Shown piece by piece: positions 1 to 7,421 of a stretch of 17,332 nt of DNA. Both the position numbers and the translations under genes were made by a program. Source of the DNA: JBAXLO01 sp037134755 (GTDB lineage Bacteria > Bacteroidota > Bacteroidia > Bacteroidales > JACABE01); contig JBAXLO010000085.1 of NCBI GenBank assembly GCA_037134755.1, positions 1-17,332 on the forward strand, in the 5' to 3' direction. How positions within the stretch are numbered: position 1 is the first letter of the stretch; every line of letters starts with the position of its first letter. Under the pieces are notes generated by a model that saw only the letters and a list, made by a program, of their open reading frames with translations, did not search any database and had not been told where the DNA came from.

Positions 1-23
1 AAACCCGAAATGGAGACTTTTTA

Positions 24-572
24 ATGAGAATTCTTAGCATTATATATAAATTTACCTTAAATCAAGCATTGTTTACAGATTTAACTTACAAAGCACTTGA
101 TTTTCAAACTCAAATTGATTTATGGGTAAAAGCTATTTTAGCGGGAGCTACAACTACAGCACAAAACATTGAAGCTACTATCCGCTACATGTTTAGAGTA
201 TGTGCAAGTGATGTTGAAAGAGAAGTCAACAAAACAAATAATTCAGATTTAGCAGAAATGATGGATATGGAAATAACTAATTCAGATAAAACTCAAAATA
301 AAGCTCAAATCGATGTTTTAAATGATATACTAAATGGTGACATTATAGTTGATCTATTAGCTATTACCGGTGCTTATGGTTACATTTTAGAATGTACCCA
401 AATAAATGAAACAGGAGGAGAAGATAAAGTAACAGAGAGGAGAGTAACAAATGCTCATTCTCAATTAACAGGCTTCATTTCAGGAGCTAAGTATTCATTC
501 AGGGCTATGCCTGTTTTCGCTAACAATTTAATGGGAGGTTTTACACCATCAGTTGTATTAAGAATAAACTAA
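24..572 (+). CDS. Hypothetical protein with fibronectin type III-like C-terminus, possibly 5'-truncated
   Basis: The product is 182 residues as called. Residues about 15-105 are predominantly helical and polar. Residues about 110-182 look like a degenerate fibronectin type III fold: a strand-like stretch GAYGYILECTQ, then LTGFISGAKYSFRAMPVFAN, the usual 'L.SG..Y.FRV.A.' signature, then a closing PSVVLRI strand. The same architecture (helical N-terminus plus one FnIII domain) is familiar from small Bacteroidota proteins of unknown function. A GGAG lies 8 nt before the ATG at 24, which supports that start. However, the reading frame stays open to the window edge with no upstream stop, so the true N-terminus may lie outside. 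There is no signal peptide at the called start. The function is not recognised. The gene is followed at once by heptamer repeats and a strong terminator. Confidence 0.6.
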   Translation: MRILSIIYKFTLNQALFTDLTYKALDFQTQIDLWVKAILAGATTTAQNIEATIRYMFRVCASDVEREVNKTNNSDLAEMMDMEITNSDKTQNKAQIDVLNDILNGDIIVDLLAITGAYGYILECTQINETGGEDKVTERRVTNAHSQLTGFISGAKYSFRAMPVFANNLMGGFTPSVVLRIN

Positions 573-576
573 AAAT

Positions 577-604
577 CAATTAACAATTAACAATTAATAA
601 TTAA
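577..604. repeat. Heptanucleotide tandem repeat, 4 units of NAATTAA
   Basis: Four perfect-period heptamers (CAATTAA three times, then TAATTAA) start 4 nt after the stop codon of the upstream gene. The array is in inverted orientation relative to the ten-unit TTAATTN array at 786-855, so the two could pair across the terminator between them. Confidence 0.85.
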
Positions 605-630
605 TAATAGAAAATATCATAATTCTTAAT

Positions 631-668
631 AAAAAAACCTTCATCATTAAAGTGGTGGAGGTTTTTTT
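631..668 (+). terminator. Rho-independent terminator
   Basis: The arms 631-646 and 653-668 pair over 16 positions, including G-U wobbles (core AACCTTCATCA with TGGTGGAGGTT), with a six-base loop. The stem is flanked by an A-run on the left and a T7 run on the right. It lies 59 nt past the stop codon at 572 and probably ends that transcript. The A/T flanks could also let it act on minus-strand transcription arriving from the right. Confidence 0.85.
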
Positions 669-699
669 GATTACCTAATAGCCTAAACAGCTAAAAGCC

Positions 700-785
700 T
701 CTTACAATTTTAGGCATTTTAAACTCCAAACTTTAGGCACTATTTATTTCCTAAATGCCTAACAGTCTAAACCCCTAAAAGCCTC
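700..785. repeat. GCCTAAA / TTTAGGCA interspersed short repeats
   Basis: Several related short units occur in both orientations: TTTAGGCATTTTAAA, CTTTAGGCACT, AAATGCCTAACAG, and CCCCTAAAAGCCTCTTA, which echoes AGCTAAAAGCCTCTTA just upstream near 679-695. The same TTTAGGCA unit recurs at 14418-14500, again next to a heptamer array. I see no coding potential between 573 and 865. This entry, the heptamers and the terminator account for most of that gap. Confidence 0.7.
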
Positions 786-855
786 TTAATTATTAATTGT
801 TAATTATTAATTGTTAATTTTTAATTGTTAATTGTTAATTGTTAATTGTTAATTA
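786..855. repeat. Heptanucleotide tandem repeat, 10 units of TTAATTN
   Basis: There are exactly ten contiguous 7-bp units. The first six bases TTAATT are invariant and the seventh is A, G or T (in order A, G, A, G, T, G, G, G, G, A). The array ends 10 nt before the stop codon of the minus-strand TPR lipoprotein gene, so it forms that gene's immediate 3' flank. Confidence 0.95.
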
Positions 856-865
856 TTTAGGAAAG

Positions 866-1456
866 TTATTTTTTAAGTTTATTAAAGATCCGCAATTCTT
901 CTTCAGCATCATTAAATCTGTTTAATTCTTTATAAACTACCGAAAGGTTATGATGAGTTTGTGCATGATTTTTATCAATACTTAAGTTCTTCTTTAAAAG
1001 GATAAGTGCTTCATCAGGCTTCTTTAATCTAAGATAACAAGTAGCCAAATCGCACCTAACATTCACATTTGAATTATCTAAAGCAAGTACCTTTTCGTAA
1101 ATTTCAATAGCCTTTTCATCTTGATCAGTATCATAATATACATTACCAAGCATAATGAGGGCTTCCATATTCTTAGTATCTATACTTGTTATAATCATCA
1201 AATGGTAAATAGCTTCATCAAACTTTTTTTCAGCATAATAATTAGTAGCAAGTAATAACCTGAGCTCAGTATTTAAAGAATCTTTTGCAATAATTTCTTC
1301 ATAAAATGCGGTACTGTCGTTTAAAGATTTATCACCCATCTCTGCTGACGGAGTAATCTTATTATTTGAATTGTCTTTTTTGTTTGAATTACATGAAGTA
1401 AATGAAACAATTAAAAGCATACTAAAAAGAAAAGCTGTTGAAATTTTGGCAAGCAT
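866..1456 (-). CDS. TPR-repeat lipoprotein
   Basis: The product is 196 residues. It starts with a short charged N-terminus, a hydrophobic stretch and a lipobox ending at Cys22 (FTSC), so it is very probably a lipoprotein exported by Sec and processed by signal peptidase II. A low-complexity Asn/Lys/Ser linker follows. The remainder is about four tetratricopeptide repeats of 34 residues (roughly 62-95, 96-129, 130-163, 164-196), with typical spacing such as ALIMLGNVYYDTDQDEKAIE. TPR solenoids bind protein partners. Given the cytochrome c maturation gene 1.2 kb away, a role in assembling cytochromes, loosely like NrfG or CcmI, is conceivable, but nothing in the sequence demands it. A general cell-envelope scaffold role is equally possible. 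The family assignment is firm and the function is open. Confidence 0.85.
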   Translation of the reverse strand: MLAKISTAFLFSMLLIVSFTSCNSNKKDNSNNKITPSAEMGDKSLNDSTAFYEEIIAKDSLNTELRLLLATNYYAEKKFDEAIYHLMIITSIDTKNMEALIMLGNVYYDTDQDEKAIEIYEKVLALDNSNVNVRCDLATCYLRLKKPDEALILLKKNLSIDKNHAQTHHNLSVVYKELNRFNDAEEELRIFNKLKK

Positions 1457-1499
1457 AATGCAATTATTAGTTTAGGAATGAGGATTCTTAAAAACAACA

Positions 1500-1571
1500 A
1501 TCGTCATTGCTTTAACTAATTCCAAAGAAATCTATCTAATTAGATTGCTTTGCAAAGTTTGCAATGACGAT
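1500..1571. repeat. Degenerate CGTCATTGC-type inverted repeat element
   Basis: ATCGTCATTGC (1500-1510) and GCAATGACGAT (1561-1571) form a perfect 11-bp inverted repeat around 50 bp. Inside is a second inverted pair (AATCTA/TAGATT), followed by GATTGCTT. This matches the general layout of the CGTCATTGC...GCAATGACG palindromic elements scattered in many bacterial genomes. It lies between two minus-strand genes and could also end the transcript of the upstream one, although there is no clean T-run. Confidence 0.65.
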
Positions 1572-1590
1572 AGTCTTAACTATTTAAATA

Positions 1591-2349
1591 TTATTTTACG
1601 ATTTTGGCATCTTCCATCAAAACATCATAGAAGTAACCTGCACCTATATTTTTGTTTAAAGTAATTTTGCCTTCTAAAGTTACAATGTCACCAACTTTTA
1701 CAGTAGCATCAGTAGTAATAGTTAGATCAAATTTACCATTAGCTTCGGTACCATCTTGTAAATGTATCCAGTTTTTTTGCATAATATCAGGACTGAATTT
1801 TATAACTTTACCTTTAACTTTTACTGATTTGGTATCATAAGTTGCTTTTTTACCATAAAGATTAGCTATAGTTACACAACCTTTAACAGCTTCTATTTTA
1901 ACATCAGCTTTAGTAATCTGAGGTTTTGCAGCAATAGTTGTATCTGTTGAAGACATAGCCTGATGAGCTGAAACTGTTGCCATTTCTCTTTTAACAAAAT
2001 CAGATGTTTTGCTAATTTCATCAATTAATAATAAATGAGCAAAAGTTCTGTTAAGTTCTTTGCTTGGGAAATTATCAACCGAAGAAGCTTTTTTGTAATA
2101 AAGGGTATCCCCTATTTTTGCATCTAATGCATTAGTTGCAGCCCAGATACTATCATTTTCTTTTACTTTAGGATTGCCTACTTCATTTAATACAAAATAA
2201 GAGTATTGACTGGTTTGAAGTACACCTTTTACAACTACAGTGTGAACACCAAGTTTTAATAATTCAGATTGTTTTCTACCACAACTTGAAACTGCGAATG
2301 CTATTAAAGCTAAACAAATAAGTTTTAAATAAATTGAGTTTGTTTTCAT
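1591..2349 (-). CDS. OB-fold-like lipoprotein, divergent from ccsBA
   Basis: The product is 252 residues. It has an N-terminal hydrophobic segment and a lipobox ending at Cys23 (AVSSC), so it is a probable lipoprotein. Two segments look like OB-type beta barrels. The N-terminal one (about 34-110) has VVVKGVLQTSQYSYFVL and IGDTLYYKK. The C-terminal one (about 172-252) has VKVKGKVIKFS, NWIHLQDGT, DLTITTDATVKVGDIVTLEGKI and GYFYDVLMEDA. In families of this kind the NW.HL.DGT and VGD.V..EG stretches form the central strands. Such periplasmic OB-fold proteins occur next to multiheme cytochrome and cytochrome c biogenesis genes, which fits the divergent ccsBA. The role is unknown. A putative -7 element TACTTTTG (minus strand, 2400-2407) lies about 50 bp before the start. 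Confidence 0.75.
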   Translation of the reverse strand: MKTNSIYLKLICLALIAFAVSSCGRKQSELLKLGVHTVVVKGVLQTSQYSYFVLNEVGNPKVKENDSIWAATNALDAKIGDTLYYKKASSVDNFPSKELNRTFAHLLLIDEISKTSDFVKREMATVSAHQAMSSTDTTIAAKPQITKADVKIEAVKGCVTIANLYGKKATYDTKSVKVKGKVIKFSPDIMQKNWIHLQDGTEANGKFDLTITTDATVKVGDIVTLEGKITLNKNIGAGYFYDVLMEDAKIVK

Positions 2350-2399
2350 TTTTATAATATATGTATTGATTATTTTAATTATTCTTATTAATAATTTTG

Positions 2400-2407
2400 C
2401 AAAAGTA
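2400..2407 (-). promoter_or_regulatory. Putative Bacteroidota -7 promoter element
   Basis: The minus strand reads TACTTTTG, an exact fit to the Bacteroidota sigma-ABfr consensus TAnnTTTG, about 50 bp upstream of the lipoprotein start at 2349. No matching -33 TTTG is seen at the usual distance, so this is tentative. Confidence 0.4.
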
Positions 2408-2467
2408 TAAATTTTTTAGATTCTATCAGTTATTATTATGTAAGAAATTAAATTAATGATAAATATC

Positions 2468-2496
2468 TTTATTATGATGAGATTAATCATAATAAA
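2468..2496. promoter_or_regulatory. Perfect 11-bp inverted repeat, possible operator
   Basis: TTTATTATGAT (2468-2478) and ATCATAATAAA (2486-2496) are perfect inverted copies around a 7-base spacer. The similarity extends outward as AATAT...TATT with a two-base bulge. It sits in the divergent promoter region, about 210 bp before ccsBA and about 120 bp before the lipoprotein gene. A dimeric regulator site is a reasonable guess. The AT-rich context makes chance palindromes common. Confidence 0.35.
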
Positions 2497-2704
2497 TATT
2501 CTTATATATAATCTAAATTTTTATTAAAGTACTCTTATACCGAATTTTGAATGCACTCATATTTATAATAATATCATAGATTAATAAATAAAAGCTTATG
2601 ATAGCACACAAATTAACAAATATCATTAAATTTATTCATCAATTTTTTGTAATATTGCCAATTGATTTAATTAAAAAAATAGCAATTTAAAAATATAGTT
2701 TTCA

Positions 2705-5700
2705 ATGAAGAAATATTTCAATTTACTTTTATCTTCTAAAGCCACAATGATTTTGCTCCTAATATTAGGTGCTGCAATGGCTGTTGCAACATTTATTGAA
2801 GATAAATATGATACCGTTACAGCCAGAAGTTTAATTTATAATACAACATGGTTTGAATTAATATTCGTTTTTCTTATTATTAATTTATTTGGTCATCTAA
2901 AAGCTTACAATATATATTCGAAGAAGAAAATTGGTGGGCTTATCTTTCATTTAGCATTTTTACTGATGATTATCGGTGCATTTGTCACTAGATACTTCGG
3001 TTATGAAGGTAATATGCACATACGCCAAGGTGAAGCCTCAAACATTGTGTTCACTGCTGATACTTATTTATCAATTTCCTATAATGATGGTAAGGAAAAC
3101 ATTAATCACAACTTCCCTATACATGTTGGATTGGTTAACAAAAACTATTTTCATACTACTTTAGCTACAGAAAATAAAGGTAATGTAGAGATTAAGTATA
3201 AAGATATTATTCACAATGCTGTTGAAAAGATTGAAGAAAACGTTGTAGGCGGAAAAGATATGATTGAGCTAACAATATTAACTCAAGCCGGAATGCAGAA
3301 AACTCTTATTAAAACCGGAGAAAATAAGAGATTTGGCATGAATAATATATCATATAATGCTATTGATGTTAAAAATGGTGTAAATATAAAAGAAAAGGAT
3401 GGTAAATTAAACGTATCATCACCTAGTGAGTTGCTTCAAACAACAATGGCTCAAACTGTAGTAGATACCATAAAACAAGATTCATCTACTGTTTTAAAAG
3501 AAAATTATGTATATAATGCTAACGGATTGGTATTTGTTTTTATAAAAGCATATAAGAATGCTGCTAAAAAACTAGAAGCCGGTAAAGATAATAATATGAT
3601 GGGTGGAGGTAATGGAAACGATGCAGTGGTATTAGATGTAACTGTAAATGACAAAACCTATGAAGCAAATGTACTAGCCACTAGCACTAGTGCTATGGAT
3701 TATAATGAACAAAGTTTTGATGGAGTTAACATTAAATTCGGTTTTGGAAACAAACCTATTGAACTACCATTTTCATTATTTTTAAAGAACTTTATCTTTG
3801 AAAAATATCCCGGATCTGATAGTCCTTCATCATATAAGAGTGAAGTTACATTAATTGATGGTAATGAAAACATAAAAGAAGATCATAGCATATTTATGAA
3901 TAATGTATTGGATTATAAACAATATCGTTTCTTCCAATCATCGTATGATACCGATGAAAAAGGAACAATACTATCAGTAAACCATGATTTCTGGGGAACA
4001 GCTATCTCTTATTTAGGTTATTTTCTATTATTAGTTGGTTTTGTAATTACGTTGTTCAGCAGAAACTCACGTTTTCTGACAATACGCAGATTTGCTAATG
4101 AAGCTAGAAACAAAAGAAAATCTATCATAGTTACTATCCTATTATTATTAGGTATTAATGGGTTTGTTTTCTCTCAAGCTACTACATCTAATAAAGTAAT
4201 AAGTGCAGAACATGCTGATAAATTCGGACATCTTTTAACACAAACTTATGATGGACGTTTTGCTCCTGTACATACCTTAGCAATAGATTTGATGCATAAG
4301 ATATCTAAGAAAGAGAAATTCAATATCGAAGGCAAAGGAAAAATGAATGCTATGCAGGTATTTATTGATATGATGGCAGAATCAAACTTCTGGCAACAAC
4401 AAAAAATTATTTATGTGCCTCAGCAATCCATTAGAGATATAATAGGAATTAATACTGAATTTGCTTCCTTTAAAGATTTCTTTGATGCAAAAGGTCAATA
4501 TAAATTAGAGAAATTCCTTAATGAGTCTTTCAGAAAAAAACAAGCTGAAAAGAATAAAGAAGATAAAGAAATTCTAAAAGTTGATGAACGTGTAAATATT
4601 GTAAATATGATTCTTAACGGAAGTATGCTTAAAATATTTCCTGAACAAAATTCAAAGAATAATAAATGGATCAGCTGGGATGATAATGCTTCAATGATGC
4701 CATTAACCGGTGCTATAAGTGTAATTAATCAGGATTTGAATTTAAAAACTTTTAGTTATGCTAACATAATGCAGGCATATATGTTCGAAATACAAAACGC
4801 TTTAAGTACTGATGATTATTCAAAAGCTGATAAGATTATCGGATATATTTCAGATATACAAAAACAACTTTCGGATCCTTCTTTATTACCTTCAGATTCT
4901 AAAAGAAATGCTGAAATATATTATAACAATGCAGACATCTTTATTTTATTAAAAAATGTTTATGCAGCTCTAAGTGTATTACTTCTTCTTTTTGCCTTTA
5001 TTGATAATGTAAAATCCGAAAAGAGTAAATTTATTGCCTACACTTTAAACTTTTTAACTTTAGTATTAGGTATTGCATTCCTATATCACACTTATGGTAT
5101 GGGATTAAGATGGTATATAACAGGACATGCTCCTTGGGCAAATGGTTATGAAGCATTAATATTAGTAGCTTGGGGCGCATTAATTGCAGGATTCAGTTTT
5201 GCTAAGAATTCAAAGCTTACTTTAGCAGCAACAACATTACTTGCTTTCTTTGTATTAATGACAGCAAGTCACAGTAGCTATGATCCTCAACTTACCAATC
5301 TCCAACCTGTATTAAAATCTTATTGGCTAATTATCCATGTGGCTACCTTAACAATTAGTTATGGCTTCCTTGGACTTGGCTTTATACTAGGTTTAATGAA
5401 TCTGTTTATTTATTTATCTAAAACTAAACACAATTCCGAACGTCTTGATTTACTTATAGCAGAAAACACATATATCATCGAAATGAATCTTATCATTGGA
5501 CTAATGCTTGCTACTTTAGGAACTTTCCTTGGTGCTGTTTGGGCTAATGAATCATGGGGTAAATATTGGGGTTGGGATGCCAAAGAAACATGGGCATTAA
5601 TAATTGTTGTTGCCTATTCAGTTGTACTACACATGAGATTTATACCTAAATTTAATAATAAGTATGCTTTTAATGTAGCAGCTGTCTTAGGCTTTTCAAG

Positions 5701-5875
5701 TGTCATTATGACTTTTGTAGGAGTAAATTATTATTTATCTAAAGGAATGCATAGTTATGGAGCCGGAGACACTCCTGTATTTCCTCTATGGGCTTGGGGC
5801 ACGATATTTGCTATATTCATTTTAATATTTGCTGCGGGTATAAAAGAGAAGAAGAATAAAATTGAATTAAAATAA
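2705..5875 (+). CDS. ccsBA: Fused cytochrome c synthase CcsBA (ResB-CcsA)
   Basis: This 1056-residue membrane protein carries heme across the cytoplasmic membrane and joins it to CxxCH motifs of exported apocytochromes (System II). The N-terminal half is ResB/CcsB-like: a first membrane helix, then FIEDKYDTVTARSLIY, a second helix pair with His82, the MHIRQGE stretch, a large periplasmic region, and another helix near 435-455. A Bacteroidota-type periplasmic insert follows at about 490-740. The C-terminal CcsA part (about 745-1056) has HAPWANGYEALI, conserved histidines near 794, 855 and 879, the WWD heme-handling motif WGKYWGWDAKETW at about 951-963, and GMHSYGAG near 1015. Fused CcsBA proteins are known in Campylobacterota (for example NrfI of Wolinella) and Bacteroidota. 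The gene is followed after 30 bp by a tetraheme cytochrome, probably its co-transcribed substrate. Confidence 0.95.
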   Translation: MKKYFNLLLSSKATMILLLILGAAMAVATFIEDKYDTVTARSLIYNTTWFELIFVFLIINLFGHLKAYNIYSKKKIGGLIFHLAFLLMIIGAFVTRYFGYEGNMHIRQGEASNIVFTADTYLSISYNDGKENINHNFPIHVGLVNKNYFHTTLATENKGNVEIKYKDIIHNAVEKIEENVVGGKDMIELTILTQAGMQKTLIKTGENKRFGMNNISYNAIDVKNGVNIKEKDGKLNVSSPSELLQTTMAQTVVDTIKQDSSTVLKENYVYNANGLVFVFIKAYKNAAKKLEAGKDNNMMGGGNGNDAVVLDVTVNDKTYEANVLATSTSAMDYNEQSFDGVNIKFGFGNKPIELPFSLFLKNFIFEKYPGSDSPSSYKSEVTLIDGNENIKEDHSIFMNNVLDYKQYRFFQSSYDTDEKGTILSVNHDFWGTAISYLGYFLLLVGFVITLFSRNSRFLTIRRFANEARNKRKSIIVTILLLLGINGFVFSQATTSNKVISAEHADKFGHLLTQTYDGRFAPVHTLAIDLMHKISKKEKFNIEGKGKMNAMQVFIDMMAESNFWQQQKIIYVPQQSIRDIIGINTEFASFKDFFDAKGQYKLEKFLNESFRKKQAEKNKEDKEILKVDERVNIVNMILNGSMLKIFPEQNSKNNKWISWDDNASMMPLTGAISVINQDLNLKTFSYANIMQAYMFEIQNALSTDDYSKADKIIGYISDIQKQLSDPSLLPSDSKRNAEIYYNNADIFILLKNVYAALSVLLLLFAFIDNVKSEKSKFIAYTLNFLTLVLGIAFLYHTYGMGLRWYITGHAPWANGYEALILVAWGALIAGFSFAKNSKLTLAATTLLAFFVLMTASHSSYDPQLTNLQPVLKSYWLIIHVATLTISYGFLGLGFILGLMNLFIYLSKTKHNSERLDLLIAENTYIIEMNLIIGLMLATLGTFLGAVWANESWGKYWGWDAKETWALIIVVAYSVVLHMRFIPKFNNKYAFNVAAVLGFSSVIMTFVGVNYYLSKGMHSYGAGDTPVFPLWAWGTIFAIFILIFAAGIKEKKNKIELK

Positions 5876-5905
5876 TTTTAGTATTAATTAAAAAAAGTAA
5901 AAACG

Positions 5906-6418
5906 ATGAAAAAAACTTCAATTGTAATAGCATGTATGCTATTCTTGATGAGTAATGTTTTGCTTGCTCAGAACAAATATGTAGGAGCAGCAAAATGCAA
6001 AATGTGCCACATGGGAAAAGGGAAACAGTATCCTATATGGAGTGAATCTAAACATGCAAAAGCATTTGAAACCTTAAAAGGTGATGCAGCTAAGAAAATT
6101 GCAACTGAAAAAGGAATTGCAGATCCCTCAACAGATGCAAAATGCTTAAAATGTCATGCTACTGCTGCAACTGTAGATGCTAGCTTAAATGGTGGTATTA
6201 AAAATGAAGAAGGTGTTTCTTGTGAATCTTGTCATGGTGCAGGTGATAAATACAAATCACCAATGGTTATGAGAAATCATGATGAAGCAATAAAGAATGG
6301 TCTTGTTGTTCCTGACGAAAAATTATGTACAAAATGTCATAATTCAGAAAGTCCAACATTCAAATCATTTGATTTTGTTACTTACCATGCTAAAATAGCT
6401 CACAAAAATCCTAAATAA
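5906..6418 (+). CDS. Secreted tetraheme c-type cytochrome (cytochrome c554-like)
   Basis: The product is 170 residues. A Sec signal peptide covers about residues 1-21, with likely cleavage after LLA before QNKYVG. Four CxxCH heme sites follow: CKMCH (31-35), CLKCH (80-84), CESCH (106-110) and CTKCH (141-145). The stretch YVGAAKCKMCH...PIWSESKHAKAFETL is typical of cytochrome c554-family domains, in which the His of SKHAKA serves as a distal heme ligand. The probable role is a soluble periplasmic electron carrier between membrane complexes and a reductase or oxidase not encoded here. A catalytic role cannot be excluded. The gene lies 30 bp downstream of ccsBA, which would attach its hemes, and a strong hairpin follows, so ccsBA and this gene look like one transcription unit. 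Confidence 0.9.
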   Translation: MKKTSIVIACMLFLMSNVLLAQNKYVGAAKCKMCHMGKGKQYPIWSESKHAKAFETLKGDAAKKIATEKGIADPSTDAKCLKCHATAATVDASLNGGIKNEEGVSCESCHGAGDKYKSPMVMRNHDEAIKNGLVVPDEKLCTKCHNSESPTFKSFDFVTYHAKIAHKNPK

Positions 6419-6428
6419 AACTTAATGT

Positions 6429-6490
6429 ATCGGATTGTCATATTGAATGTTTTTAATATTTAATATGACAATCTGATATTATTTTTTATT
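6429..6490 (+). terminator. Rho-independent terminator after the ccsBA unit
   Basis: Arms 6429-6444 (ATCGGATTGTCATATT) and 6462-6477 (AATATGACAATCTGAT) pair over 16 bp with one G-U. The loop is 17 nt, and a T-rich tract follows at 6479-6490. It lies 11 bp after the tetraheme cytochrome stop and separates this unit from the octaheme operon. Confidence 0.85.
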
Positions 6491-6597
6491 TATAAAGATC
6501 AATACTATATTTTTTACTTTTTCTATATATAGCTACCATCTTTAATAAGTATTTTAGTACCTTTTATCATAAAAATAAAATAAATTTCATAAAATGT

Positions 6598-6609
6598 TTT
6601 AACGTTAAA
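6598..6609. promoter_or_regulatory. 12-bp perfect palindrome before the octaheme operon
   Basis: TTTAACGTTAAA is a perfect palindrome 14 bp upstream of the ATG at 6624, the first gene of the redox operon. It could be an operator or part of the leader. It is short and AT-rich, so chance is a real alternative. Confidence 0.25.
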
Positions 6610-6623
6610 TTAAATTTAAATTT

Positions 6624-7391
6624 ATGCCAAAACAAATACAAAGACTATTAATCGTATTTGCGATTTTTATTAGTTTATTCTTAGTTGCCCGCCATTTTCT
6701 TGTCCCAAAAACATTTGGAGATCTTGGGCATTACAGAGCAGATGCACTTAAAGACAATAAAGATCATGAGATGAAATATATTGATACTGCACAATGCTCA
6801 ACATGTCATACAGATATTAGTAGTATAAAATATGCAGGTGTACACAAAAAGATAAATTGCCAAACTTGTCATGGTGCAGGATCTAAACATATAGGTGATC
6901 CAACGAATAATTTATTAGAAAAACCAACTGAAAGAGAGTTCTGTGGTAAATGCCATTCAAAAAATATTGCACGTCCGTCAAGCGTCATAAAACAAATTGA
7001 TTTAACCAAACATAATATTGGTAATAAATGTGTAAAATGTCATAATCCTCATACTCCTGAAATTAAAATAGTAATTGCAGGTGGTGATAGTAAAAAGGAT
7101 GATCCCGCAGTATGTATTGCTTGTCACGAAAAGATTAACAATATCAAGATGACCGGCAAACATAAGCCTTTGGCTTGTCAAATATGTCATGGATCGGGAT
7201 TGGATCATATTAAGGCTCCTTCTACTAAGAATATAACAAAGCCTAGTAAGCGAGAATTCTGCGGTAAGTGTCATGGAAAAGGTCTAGCTCCTGCTTCAAA
7301 TTTTATCAAGCAAATAGATCTAAAAGAACACAATACTGACGGTAAATGTGTAGATTGTCATATTGCACACAATCCTTTAGAGTTCAAATAA
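6624..7391 (+). CDS. Membrane-anchored octaheme cytochrome c with two tandem tetraheme units
   Basis: The product is 255 residues. One N-terminal hydrophobic helix (about 8-24) has no clear cleavage site and probably acts as a membrane anchor, leaving the rest in the periplasm. There are eight CxxCH sites: C58-H62, C79-H83, C107-H111, C136-H140, C164-H168, C185-H189, C213-H217 and C242-H246. Residues 58-146 and 164-252 align without gaps and about half of the positions are identical, so the protein arose by duplication of a tetraheme unit. Extra histidines recur at the same place in each half (GVHK/GKHK, KHI/DHI, TKH/KEH, NPH/IAH) and could serve as distal ligands. It heads an operon with an Fe-S protein and NrfD, in the position of NrfB in Nrf or CbcS in Geobacter Cbc4. 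It therefore probably passes electrons between the Fe-S subunit and periplasmic carriers. It lacks features of octaheme reductases such as MccA (no CX15CH). Confidence 0.9.
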   Translation: MPKQIQRLLIVFAIFISLFLVARHFLVPKTFGDLGHYRADALKDNKDHEMKYIDTAQCSTCHTDISSIKYAGVHKKINCQTCHGAGSKHIGDPTNNLLEKPTEREFCGKCHSKNIARPSSVIKQIDLTKHNIGNKCVKCHNPHTPEIKIVIAGGDSKKDDPAVCIACHEKINNIKMTGKHKPLACQICHGSGLDHIKAPSTKNITKPSKREFCGKCHGKGLAPASNFIKQIDLKEHNTDGKCVDCHIAHNPLEFK

Positions 7392-7421
7392 TTTATTAAT
7401 TGATATTAATACATTTAGTAT

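Larger units (their letters stand above)
2350..2704. other. AT-rich divergent intergenic region
   Basis: This 355-bp spacer separates the divergently transcribed OB-fold lipoprotein gene (-) and ccsBA (+), so it should hold both promoters. I see a candidate minus-strand -7 element at 2400-2407, an inverted repeat at 2468-2496, and a weak TAnnTTTG-like GAATTTTG at 2542-2549 on the plus strand. No ORF or RNA gene is supportable. Confidence 0.5.

Noticed and set aside
786..855. CRISPR array reading of the tandem repeats
   Set aside because: The units are 7 bp and contiguous with no spacers, and there are no cas genes.
573..865. Insertion sequence or phage remnant at the repeat-rich gap
   Set aside because: No transposase fragment, terminal repeats or target duplication can be seen.
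1652..3164. Short plus-strand open frames at 1652-1840 and 2976-3164
   Set aside because: The first is antisense to the OB-fold lipoprotein gene, and the second is out of frame inside ccsBA.
7002..7274. Minus-strand open frame inside the octaheme cytochrome gene
   Set aside because: It lies fully antisense to a gene with eight intact heme sites, and its product has no domain-like pattern.
5906..7391. Cytochromes as nitrite reductase NrfA or sulfite reductase MccA
   Set aside because: There is no CXXCK heme site, no CX15CH site, and both proteins are too short for these enzymes.
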